From the NCBI GenBank assembly GCA_014796735.1, contig JAAVIG010000191.1, positions 1-5,932 of the forward strand: a stretch of 5,932 bases of DNA, given 5' to 3'. Shown here piece after piece: positions 1-5,579 of this stretch. The position numbers were made by a program, and so were the translations under genes. Source of the stretch: Oscillospiraceae bacterium. GTDB taxonomy: Bacteria; Bacillota; Clostridia; Oscillospirales; Ruminococcaceae. Below the pieces are notes generated by a model that saw nothing but the letters and a program-made list of their open reading frames with translations, was not told the DNA's origin and searched no databases. Each line of letters starts with the position of its first letter. Position 1 is the stretch's first letter.

Positions 1-48
1 CTATTATCCAATTAAAAACTTGAAAAAATGGTTTTAATTGGATAATAG
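1..48 (+). repeat. Perfect 17-bp inverted repeat, hairpin 1 of paired-hairpin element B
   Basis: Arms 1-17 and 32-48 are perfect reverse complements (CTATTATCCAATTAAAA and its complement) around a 14-nt A/G-rich loop. The stem is AT-rich and no T-run follows it, so it does not look like a rho-independent terminator. It forms a pair with the hairpin at 60-107 across a short spacer containing TTTGGGTGTAAT. The same arrangement recurs, inverted, upstream of glgP. The left arm begins at base 1, so the stem may continue outside the window. Confidence 0.8.
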
Positions 49-59
49 TGCTTTGGGTG

Positions 60-107
60 TAATATCCATTTAAACTTTGATTTTATATTGTGTTTAAATG
101 GATATTA
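60..107 (+). repeat. Perfect 16-bp inverted repeat, hairpin 2 of paired-hairpin element B
   Basis: Arms 60-75 (TAATATCCATTTAAAC) and 92-107 are perfect reverse complements, with a 16-nt loop. The outer end GGATATTAGTAT resembles GGGATTAGTAT at 2798-2808 beside glgP. The arm sequence differs from hairpin 2 of the other copy, yet both copies pair perfectly. The stem overlaps the 3' half of the small reading frame at 83-154. Confidence 0.8.
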
Positions 108-154
108 GTATAAGCAATAAACGACAAAGCATATATAAAGCCGAATTTTTTCAT
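83..154 (-). CDS. Possible 23-residue hydrophobic peptide or truncated gene start
   Basis: On the minus strand an ATG (154-152) lies 4 nt after a strong GGAGG Shine-Dalgarno and opens a 23-codon frame ending in TAA at 85-83. The peptide begins MKKFGFIYALSFIAY, two lysines followed by a hydrophobic run, like a leader or a single membrane helix. The second half of the frame is read through the hairpin at 60-107, so the original gene may have been cut short by that repeat. No function is recognised. It may equally be a chance frame, since there is no clear promoter of its own; it lies 131 nt beyond the glgP stop on the same strand. Confidence 0.3.
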   Translation of the reverse strand: MKKFGFIYALSFIAYTNIHLNTI

Positions 155-182
155 TTCTCCTCCATTTGCTCAATATACAACG

Positions 183-207
183 ATACTGCGGTGTAGTGCC
201 GCAGTAT
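183..207 (-). other. GC-rich hairpin downstream of glgP
   Basis: Arms ATACTGCGG (183-191) and CCGCAGTAT (199-207) form a perfect 9-bp stem with a 7-nt loop, 78 bases beyond the glgP stop codon. It is the best candidate for the end or 3' stabiliser of the glgP transcript. Neither strand has a T-run after it, so a standard intrinsic terminator is not supported. The rest of 108-285 holds AT-rich sequence, a weak CTTTATT/AATAAAG pair (231-237 with 256-262) and the small frame at 83-154. Confidence 0.45.
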
Positions 208-285
208 ACGATGTTCAGAGGATTATTATTCTTTATTTTAAAGCGTTGGAGCGTTAATAAAGAGTAGTATGAATTATACTCCGAG

Positions 286-2685
286 TTAAACAAGGTTCCA
301 GATTGTCTTAGCGTAATCCATAACTGCTCTGTCGGCGGAGAATACACCCGCGCCCGCGATATTCATAAGAGACATCTCGTTCCAGCCGAGAACGTTCTTA
401 TAAGCTTCGGAAGACCTCTTCTGAGCGTCGCGGTAGCTGTCAAAGTCAGCAAGTGCCATATACTGATCGGTAAAGCGGAGAGAGTTTGCGACCTCGTCAA
501 ACTTCGCGCCGTTGATGCCGCTGTACATTCTGTTTATCGCGCCGGCAATAACTTTGTTGCTGGTGTAATAGCCCTCGGGAACGTAGCCGTTTGCCTTCAT
601 TACGTCAACCTCGCCGGCGTTCATGCCGAAGATAAAGATATTATCTCTTCCTACCTGCTCGCTGATCTCAACGTTTGCGCCGTCAAATGTGCCCAAAGTG
701 ATAGCGCCGTTAAGCATAAGCTTCATATTGCCGGTACCCGAAGCCTCCGTACCCGCAAGAGAGATCTGCTCGGAAATTTCGCTGGCGGGCATAAGTATTT
801 CGGAAAGGGTAACGCGGTAATCCTCAAGGAACACAACGCTGAGCTTGTCGCTGATCTTGGGATTTTGTCTTATCTCCTCGCCGAGACACCAGATCATCTT
901 GATTATCTGCTTTGCCATATAGTAGCCGGGAGCCGCCTTTGAAGCAAAGATATAGGTTTTGGGGACATAATCCGCGTCGGGATTTTCAAGGAGATAGTTG
1001 TAATCGGCGATTATATTCATGGCGTTAAGCTGCTGACGCTTGTATTCGTGCAGACGCTTTACCTGCACGTCAAAAATGCTGTCAACATTAAGCTTTCTGC
1101 CTGTGGTCTTTTCAACGTAATTGGCAAAGGCCACCTTGTTTGCGCGCTTTATCTCCGCAAGCTTTTTCAGTACGCTCTCGTCCTTTCTGAAAAGGCGCAG
1201 ATGCTCAAGCTCGGAGGCATTTTTCTTGAAATCGTCGCCGATGCACTCGGCAATCAGATCGGTAAGTCCCTTATTGGACTGCAAAAGCCACCTTCTGTAA
1301 GCGATACCGTTGGTAACGTTCTTGAACTTAACGGGCTTGTCGTCGTATTCGTCCTTGAAAACGCTGTCCTTGATGATCTCACTGTGAAGCTTGGAAACGC
1401 CGTTTACGGAGTGGCAGGCGTCAACGCAGAGATTAGCCATTTTGACCTGACTGTTGCTTACGATAGACATTCTCGCTACCTTGCCCTCGTCGCCCAAGCG
1501 GTTGCTTAAGCCCTCGCAGTAGCGGCGGTTGATCTCGCAGATAATAGTATATATACGGGGGAGAATGTTTCTGAGCATATTCTCGTCCCACTTTTCAAGC
1601 GCTTCCGCCATAACCGTGTGGTTGGTGTAAGCAAAGGTATTTGTTACGATATGCCATGATTTTGCCCAGCTGTAGCCGCACTCGTCAAGCATTATCCTCA
1701 TAAGCTCGGGTATGGCGAGGGTGGGGTGAGTATCGTTTACGTGAATGGCGACCTTTTCGTGGAGATTGTCAAGTGTGCCGTAAATGTTCATATGACGCAT
1801 TACTATATCGCCTATTGAAGCGGCGCACATAAAATACTGCTGACGAAGTCTCAGAGCCTTGCCGTCCAGATGGTTGTCATTGGGGTACAGTACCTTTGTA
1901 AGGGAATGGGCAATGTTGTTGGCACCCAGAGCTTCGCCGTAATTACCCATATTGAAAGCGCCCATATCGAAGCTCATGCCCTGCGCGCTCCACAGACGAA
2001 GCTTTGAAACGCCCTCGCTGTCATAGCCGCTTACGTACATATCAAAAGGAACGGCGTTAACGGTAGTATAGTTCACATGGTTTACGGAATGGTAATTATC
2101 CGCCCAGTTTTCCTGTATCTCGCCGTCAAAATGCACCTGAATGGCCTGATCGGGAACCTCGGCGAGCCATACTCCGCCGCCGGGGAGCCAGTTATCGGGA
2201 AGCTCGGTCTGCCAGCCGTCCAATATCTTCTGTTTAAAAATTCCGTATTCGTAAAGAATGGAATATCCCGTTGCGGGAAGTCCGCAGGTTGCAAGACCGT
2301 CCATATAGCAGGCAGCAAGACGGCCGAGACCGCCGTTGCCCAGACCTGCGTCGGGCTCCTCCTCGTAAATGCTGTCGATCTTTACGTTAAAAGCCTCGCG
2401 CAAAGCCTTTGCGACTTCTTCATTCATTCCCAGATTGTACAGGCTCGTCTTAAGCGAACGCCCCATGAGAAATTCCATTGATATATAATATACCTGCTTT
2501 TTTCCCTGAGAGTTGCATTTTGTCATAAATCTGTGGCGTTTTTCCTTAAGGTGATTTACTACGATCTTTGATAATGCCTTGTAGATCTGCGTATTTGTGG
2601 CTTCTTTGGGAGAGGTTCTGAAATCAAACTCCAAAATTCCCTTAATTTGTCTGATGATTTCTTCAGATGAATACGGTGATGTCAT
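286..2685 (-). CDS. glgP: Glycogen/starch (maltodextrin) phosphorylase
   Basis: This 799-residue enzyme (EC 2.4.1.1, GT35 family) releases glucose-1-phosphate from the non-reducing ends of alpha-1,4-glucans using phosphate and pyridoxal phosphate, in the cytoplasm. Family hallmarks are in order: the GLGNGGLGRLAACYMDG block (114-130), YEYGIF (145-150), HVNDTHP (315-321), VTNG...RRWL (457-467), VKRLHEYKR (542-550) and the cofactor-binding EASGTGNMK (647-655), in which K655 should carry the Schiff base. The C-terminal TDQYMALADFDSY block (739-751) is intact. Length is normal for bacterial forms. No N-terminal extension like the phospho-regulated segment of animal enzymes is apparent. The ATG follows TGAGGAAGGA by 5 nt, which supports this start. 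The gene has its own promoter and a leader with two hairpins. Glycogen versus maltodextrin preference cannot be read from the sequence. No other glycogen genes lie in the window. Confidence 0.97.
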   Translation of the reverse strand: MTSPYSSEEIIRQIKGILEFDFRTSPKEATNTQIYKALSKIVVNHLKEKRHRFMTKCNSQGKKQVYYISMEFLMGRSLKTSLYNLGMNEEVAKALREAFNVKIDSIYEEEPDAGLGNGGLGRLAACYMDGLATCGLPATGYSILYEYGIFKQKILDGWQTELPDNWLPGGGVWLAEVPDQAIQVHFDGEIQENWADNYHSVNHVNYTTVNAVPFDMYVSGYDSEGVSKLRLWSAQGMSFDMGAFNMGNYGEALGANNIAHSLTKVLYPNDNHLDGKALRLRQQYFMCAASIGDIVMRHMNIYGTLDNLHEKVAIHVNDTHPTLAIPELMRIMLDECGYSWAKSWHIVTNTFAYTNHTVMAEALEKWDENMLRNILPRIYTIICEINRRYCEGLSNRLGDEGKVARMSIVSNSQVKMANLCVDACHSVNGVSKLHSEIIKDSVFKDEYDDKPVKFKNVTNGIAYRRWLLQSNKGLTDLIAECIGDDFKKNASELEHLRLFRKDESVLKKLAEIKRANKVAFANYVEKTTGRKLNVDSIFDVQVKRLHEYKRQQLNAMNIIADYNYLLENPDADYVPKTYIFASKAAPGYYMAKQIIKMIWCLGEEIRQNPKISDKLSVVFLEDYRVTLSEILMPASEISEQISLAGTEASGTGNMKLMLNGAITLGTFDGANVEISEQVGRDNIFIFGMNAGEVDVMKANGYVPEGYYTSNKVIAGAINRMYSGINGAKFDEVANSLRFTDQYMALADFDSYRDAQKRSSEAYKNVLGWNEMSLMNIAGAGVFSADRAVMDYAKTIWNLV

Positions 2686-2690
2686 AGCGT

Positions 2691-2700
2691 TCCTTCCTCA
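2691..2700 (-). promoter_or_regulatory. Shine-Dalgarno site of glgP
   Basis: The minus strand reads TGAGGAAGGA, ending 5 nt before the ATG at 2685. It fixes the start of glgP. It lies 21 nt beyond the base of the leader hairpin at 2721-2764, so the hairpin does not itself occlude it. Confidence 0.75.
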
Positions 2701-2720
2701 CACATAATTTATTTATACCG

Positions 2721-2764
2721 ATCCCTTTTTAAACTGACGTAATACCCGCAGTTTAAAAAGGGAT
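2721..2764 (-). repeat. Perfect 16-bp inverted repeat, hairpin 2 of paired-hairpin element A (glgP leader)
   Basis: Arms 2721-2736 (ATCCCTTTTTAAACTG) and 2749-2764 are perfect reverse complements with a 12-nt loop. If transcription starts at the predicted promoter, this stem lies in the glgP mRNA leader 35 nt before the start codon. No T-run follows on the minus strand, so attenuation by intrinsic termination is not supported. A spacer reading GTTGTGGGTGCA on the minus strand separates it from the hairpin at 2777-2806. Confidence 0.85.
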
Positions 2765-2776
2765 TGCACCCACAAC

Positions 2777-2806
2777 ACTAATCCCACAGCTTTAAAAGGG
2801 ATTAGT
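2777..2806 (-). repeat. 9-bp inverted repeat, hairpin 1 of paired-hairpin element A (glgP leader)
   Basis: Arms ACTAATCCC (2777-2785) and GGGATTAGT (2798-2806) pair perfectly around a 12-nt loop containing TTTAAAA. It would begin about 4 nt after the predicted transcription start, placing a stem-loop at the extreme 5' end of the glgP mRNA. Such 5'-terminal stems are known to protect some bacterial mRNAs from decay; that role here is inference. Confidence 0.75.
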
Positions 2807-2816
2807 ATTAATTATA

Positions 2817-2845
2817 ATTATACCTCAAAACGGTAAAAATATCAA
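2817..2845 (-). promoter_or_regulatory. Predicted sigma-A promoter of glgP
   Basis: On the minus strand, TTGATA (2845-2840, five of six to TTGACA) is followed after exactly 17 bp by a perfect TATAAT (2822-2817). The expected start is near 2810, giving a leader of about 125 nt that contains both hairpins of element A. A second possible -35, TTGACA at 2868-2863, is an 18-bp spacer away from a poorer -10 (TGATAT, 2844-2839). Confidence 0.75.
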
Positions 2846-2887
2846 GTATACGGGGAGTTAAATGTCAAAATTAGGAGCGAATAACAA

Positions 2888-2914
2888 AAAATTTGTGCAT
2901 ATATGACAAATTTT
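2888..2914. repeat. AT-rich dyad between trkA operon and glgP promoter
   Basis: AAAATTTGT (2888-2896) and ACAAATTTT (2906-2914) are perfect reverse complements around a 9-nt centre holding CATATATG. On the minus strand the stem runs into TTTTTTG, so it could be a weak terminator for the trkA operon, whose stop lies 58 bases before the stem. It could also be an operator, as it sits about 45 bp upstream of the glgP -35. A small palindrome GTTAATTTAAC (2917-2927) and a tandem TTTAACA pair lie beside it. Nothing else is seen in the 287-bp gap apart from the glgP promoter and leader. Confidence 0.4.
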
Positions 2915-2972
2915 CGGTTAATTTAACATTTAACATTACTTTAATTTAGCTAAACAAAGGACTTAAAAAAAC

Positions 2973-3632
2973 TTATTTTTTGATTTTAAGCATTTTTCTT
3001 ACTTCATTGGCAGCGGAGATCGACGACACGATAAGCAGCTTATCATTGCTTAAAAGCTTCGTGCGTCCTCTTGGGATGATAAGCTCCTCGCCTCTGGTGA
3101 TGCTGATAATGTTGCAGCCGTCGGGCAGCTTTATATCCACGATCATTTTTCCGTCATAGACATAGTTTTCGGGAATGATGACCTCAAACACCGCCGTTTT
3201 GCCGTTAATGGGCATCAGCTCCTTGATCCTGCTGTTGTCCACCTCTCGTTCCATTTGCTTGATGATGTTATCGGTGCCCGAAATGGCTATATCCACTCCC
3301 AAAAACCGCATTGTATCAACGTTTTTCGGGTTATTTACCTTGGCTATGGTTTTTTCCACGTCAAAAAGCCGTTTTGCCATCTGGCAGATCACCAGATTAA
3401 CCTCGTCCTCGCCCGTTACCGCGATCACCGAGTCGCATTTTTCCGCTCCCGCCTTTTTCAGCGCCTTTGCGGTCGAGCCGTCGCCCAGTACGACGGTCAC
3501 GTCAAGGGTGTTGGCAAAATACTGGCATACGCTTTTTTCCTTTTCTATGACCGAAACGTCATAATTTCTTTCAAGAAGGGTTTTGGAAAGATAGTATCCA
3601 ACCTTTCCTCCGCCTATTATTATTGATCTCAT
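2973..3632 (-). CDS. TrkA-family potassium transport regulator (RCK/KTN), second copy
   Basis: This 219-residue cytoplasmic protein matches the single-RCK TrkA/KtrA type that binds NAD(H) or ATP and gates a membrane K+ channel subunit (TrkH/KtrB). The N-terminal Rossmann half starts at once with MRSIIIGGGKVG (nucleotide-binding GGGKVG at 7-12), with acidic E30 ending strand 2, then VVLGDGS and a T-x-x-D-E-x-N segment near the middle, as in RCK_N. From about residue 135 the sequence fits a TrkA_C domain, with the LP-GCNIISI and LLSNDKLLIV type strands. The ATG lies 18 nt after the preceding trkA stop and in the same frame. The upstream 18 nt carry no Shine-Dalgarno, so translation is probably coupled to the gene before it. 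No channel gene is in the window, so TrkA versus KtrA naming is left open. Confidence 0.9.
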   Translation of the reverse strand: MRSIIIGGGKVGYYLSKTLLERNYDVSVIEKEKSVCQYFANTLDVTVVLGDGSTAKALKKAGAEKCDSVIAVTGEDEVNLVICQMAKRLFDVEKTIAKVNNPKNVDTMRFLGVDIAISGTDNIIKQMEREVDNSRIKELMPINGKTAVFEVIIPENYVYDGKMIVDIKLPDGCNIISITRGEELIIPRGRTKLLSNDKLLIVSSISAANEVRKMLKIKK

Positions 3633-3650
3633 TGCAAAAATAACTGCCGA

Positions 3651-4271
3651 CTAATCAACTACCTTTGAAAAGATCAGCGTGTCCCCCTCCCTGAGCAGTA
3701 TATTGTAATTACTTACAAGAGTAATCTTTCCGCCCTCATTTATAATGGCGTAAAGCACCTCGTTTTCTTCAAACTGTATCTCCAAAGCCTTTAAGCCCAC
3801 ATATTCCTTCGGTATCGGCATGGTGTAGAATTTCACCTTATGGTTGCCGAATTGCAGCCAGTTCTGCTCCTCGTACCCGTCGATCGCGGACACGGCGGCG
3901 TCGAGAGTAAGCAGTGTTGAGCAAACGGAGTTTAAGCCATACTGCTGAAAAACCATTTCCTTTTCCGGATCTTCTATTCTCGCCAGCACCTTCGGCACCT
4001 TGTATATTTCCTTTGCGATCTGCGCTACCATTATGTTCTCGTTGTCGTCATTGGTTACGGCACAAACCACGTCGCAGGACTCGATCCCCGCTGCCTCCAG
4101 ATCGTCGTTATCGATGGGCACTCCCTTAAATGTGAGCCCCGTAAAGCTGTCGTCAAGCCTTTCAAAGGAATCGCTCCTTTTGTCCATGACTGCAACATCA
4201 TGCCCGTGGTCGGACATTGCCGAGGCGAGTGACGCTCCCAGTCTGCCGCAGCCTACTATTAAAATATTCAC
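3651..4271 (-). CDS. TrkA-family potassium transport regulator (RCK/KTN), first copy
   Basis: A 206-residue RCK protein, related to but clearly different from its neighbour. MNILIVGCGRLG supplies the dinucleotide-binding GCGRLG (7-12), and D30 ends strand 2, the usual ribose-binding acidic residue. AVTNDDNENIMVAQIA and VLARIEDPEKE are typical RCK_N segments. A TrkA_C domain runs from about residue 130 to the end (LLREGDTLIFSK). The start codon is GTG; it is chosen because it begins strand 1 of the Rossmann fold. An AAAGG lies 11 nt upstream, a rather long spacing. The gene begins 33 nt after the MBL-fold gene and ends with TAG six in-frame codons before the next trkA. The two products together equal about one E. 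coli TrkA, which carries two RCK units in a single chain. Confidence 0.9.
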   Translation of the reverse strand: MNILIVGCGRLGASLASAMSDHGHDVAVMDKRSDSFERLDDSFTGLTFKGVPIDNDDLEAAGIESCDVVCAVTNDDNENIMVAQIAKEIYKVPKVLARIEDPEKEMVFQQYGLNSVCSTLLTLDAAVSAIDGYEEQNWLQFGNHKVKFYTMPIPKEYVGLKALEIQFEENEVLYAIINEGGKITLVSNYNILLREGDTLIFSKVVD

Positions 4272-4304
4272 TTTGGATATTGCCTTTCTGTTAATTATTT
4301 ACGG

Positions 4305-5153
4305 TCAGAAATTCAGTTCCTCGCCCGTCTGCAAGTACTGTAACTGATTTCCAAGTTTGGCCTTAAGCTCCTCATAGCCTTTTAAACCCGTGCAGTGACA
4401 GGTATAAATTGCGCCTACGTTAAGCTCTTTTATCTCTTCCGTAAGCCTGTCTATGTAATCGCCGTCAACAGTCAGCTTTTTGGCGTTCTCTCCCATAAAA
4501 TGCAGTCCCGTCAATATTGCCAAAACGGGAATATCGCCCCAGTTTTTATACACGGTTTTTATCATGTTGGGAAGTCCGCAGTGCGCGCAGCCGCCCAAGA
4601 TAACACAGCCTTTTTTTCTGTTTTCAAAAGGGAAAATGACTCCGAAGCACTCATGCTCCAGCTCGTCGTTTTCGTACTCCGCGCCGTTTTTCAGCTTATT
4701 GTTTTTATCGTTGACATAAAAGCTTTTGTCTCCGATCTCGTCCTTTAAAAGAAAAAAGCCCTCGTTAACCTGCTGAAAGCTGTTAAACAAAATAAAATTA
4801 TCCCTGTGCTTTTTTATCTTTTCGGACAGATCGCCCATTGGTGACGCCAAAAGCCCTTTTTTACGGTAAGGAGTGCAATCCGCAGCTTTTAATGCGAACA
4901 GCTTCATTTTGGGGTTGACCTGGAGCAGGTTCTCGATTCCGCCCGTATAGGAAAAGTGATTGTGAGGGATCACCGCCGATCCGATATTTTCGGGGTAAAG
5001 CTTCATTCTCTTGGCGTTGTTTATCAGCTTGGTACTGCTCCCCGTTCCGAAAAGACAGCTGCTATCGCCGTTTTCAACGTAAACCGACATACCGTGTTCC
5101 ACCAGAAGCTTTTGTGAAACGGCTGTATTTTCAATCAGCATTACAATACGCAT
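4305..5153 (-). CDS. Metallo-beta-lactamase-fold protein with degenerate metal motif
   Basis: A 282-residue protein resembling the MBL-fold group that includes the archaeal RFA-P synthase-like proteins (COG1237). Matching segments are VEHGMSVYV (18-26), CLFGTG (33-38, where relatives usually have LFDTG), VIPHNHFSYTGG (61-72), LGGCAHCGLPN (186-196), TGLHFMG (215-221) and TCHCTGLKGYEEL (251-263). The canonical HxHxDH metal motif reads H64-N-H66-F-S68-Y69: the first two histidines are kept, the Asp and the last His are lost. Hydrolase activity is therefore doubtful, and a binding or altered role is possible. The ATG at 5153 is chosen because AGGAG lies 6 nt upstream and a good promoter lies at 5190-5218. 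A longer frame opening at 5228 would start upstream of that promoter. It leads the operon with the two trkA genes. No substrate can be named. Confidence 0.8.
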   Translation of the reverse strand: MRIVMLIENTAVSQKLLVEHGMSVYVENGDSSCLFGTGSSTKLINNAKRMKLYPENIGSAVIPHNHFSYTGGIENLLQVNPKMKLFALKAADCTPYRKKGLLASPMGDLSEKIKKHRDNFILFNSFQQVNEGFFLLKDEIGDKSFYVNDKNNKLKNGAEYENDELEHECFGVIFPFENRKKGCVILGGCAHCGLPNMIKTVYKNWGDIPVLAILTGLHFMGENAKKLTVDGDYIDRLTEEIKELNVGAIYTCHCTGLKGYEELKAKLGNQLQYLQTGEELNF

Positions 5154-5159
5154 TGGCTT

Positions 5160-5164
5160 CTCCT
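5160..5164 (-). promoter_or_regulatory. Shine-Dalgarno deciding the MBL-fold gene start
   Basis: The minus strand reads AAAGGAG followed by AAGCCA and then ATG (5153-5151). This places translation start 25 codons inside the longest open frame. Confidence 0.7.
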
Positions 5165-5189
5165 TTGAATTTTTTTCGGAAACAACTAT

Positions 5190-5218
5190 ATTATAGCACA
5201 AGTTTTCCTTGAAAGCAA
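5190..5218 (-). promoter_or_regulatory. Extended -10 promoter of the MBL-trkA-trkA operon
   Basis: The minus strand carries TGCTATAAT, an extended -10 with perfect TATAAT at 5195-5190. A weak -35 TTGCTT (5218-5213) lies 17 bp away. The expected start near 5183 gives a 5' leader of about 30 nt. No other promoter is seen before the trkA genes, whose gaps are 33 and 18 nt, so the three genes are probably co-transcribed. Confidence 0.7.
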
Positions 5219-5294
5219 TATTAAGCATATAATTTTTTAGCAGGTTTAAATCCTTTTATAGCAGGGCTTTTAATGTCTCTTGAAATATTTTATA

Positions 5295-5352
5295 CTTTTT
5301 TTCAAATTTTTTTAAAAAAACTATTGACTTTTTCAAAAAAAGTTGCTATAAT
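5295..5352 (+). promoter_or_regulatory. Strong tRNA promoter with upstream A/T tracts
   Basis: TTGACT (5324-5329) and TATAAT (5347-5352) are separated by exactly 17 bp, with an extended -10 TG at 5344-5345. Runs of T and A at 5296-5320 directly upstream look like an UP element, as is usual for stable-RNA promoters. Transcription should begin near 5359, about 30 nt before tRNA-Leu. The divergent MBL operon promoter lies about 100 bp to the left. Between them is AT-rich sequence with AGCAGG repeated 21 bp apart (5239-5244, 5260-5265). Confidence 0.85.
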
Positions 5353-5388
5353 AAAAAAGCTGTAAATGCACAAGCGCATACCCTATAT

Positions 5389-5474
5389 GCGGAGGTGGCG
5401 GAATGGCAGACGCGCTACTTTGAGGGGGTAGTGGGAGTATTCTCGTGTGGGTTCAAGTCCCATTCTCCGCACCA
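5389..5474 (+). tRNA. tRNA-Leu (anticodon GAG)
   Basis: An 86-nt cloverleaf. Acceptor GCGGAGG (5389-5395) pairs with TCTCCGC (5464-5470), discriminator is A, and CCA is encoded (5472-5474). Anticodon stem CTACT/GGTAG (5415-5419, 5427-5431) encloses loop TTGAGGG, giving anticodon GAG at 5422-5424, which reads CUC and CUU leucine codons. The long variable arm (GGGAG...TTCTC type) is as expected for class II tRNA-Leu. T stem GTGGG/CCCAT flanks loop TTCAAGT. Confidence 0.97.
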
Positions 5475-5477
5475 TGT

Positions 5478-5525
5478 AGCGTTGAATCCTTAATTTGAAA
5501 GGGTTCAACGTTATTTGTTATTTTT
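5478..5525 (+). terminator. Terminator-like hairpin after tRNA-Leu
   Basis: AGCGTTGAATCC (5478-5489) pairs with GGGTTCAACGTT (5501-5512), a 12-bp stem with two G-T pairs. The T-rich stretch TTATTTGTTATTTTT follows. The interrupted T-run suggests leaky termination, which could let transcription reach tRNA-Ser. Confidence 0.65.
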
Positions 5526-5579
5526 GGGGTTTGTGCGGTGCGATCAAGGTTGGATTTTGTTAAATGTAAATTTTAATAT

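Noticed and set aside
183..207. Hairpin as a standard rho-independent terminator for glgP
   Set aside because: The stem is good but no T-tract follows on either strand, so only an unspecified hairpin is reported.
105..347. Minus-strand frame of 80 codons overlapping the end of glgP
   Set aside because: It starts inside glgP in another frame and has no Shine-Dalgarno or recognisable protein character.
1048..1509. Open frame of 153 codons on the plus strand inside glgP
   Set aside because: It is antisense to strongly conserved glgP coding sequence, shows no recognisable family and has no credible ribosome site.
2077..2481. Plus-strand frame of 134 codons, and a minus-strand frame at 2082-2318, within glgP
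   Set aside because: Both are shadows of the conserved N-terminal half of glgP in other frames.
2721..2806. Leader hairpins of glgP as a known riboswitch or intrinsic attenuator
   Set aside because: No T-run follows either stem and no known riboswitch core was recognised; the simple paired stems match the repeat family instead.
3175..3626. Overlapping plus-strand frames opposite the second trkA
   Set aside because: They are antisense to an intact RCK domain protein and their composition reflects its complement.
5154..5228. N-terminal extension of the MBL-fold protein from an ATG at 5228
   Set aside because: That start lies upstream of the extended -10 promoter at 5190-5195, and the ATG at 5153 has a good Shine-Dalgarno and fits the family start.
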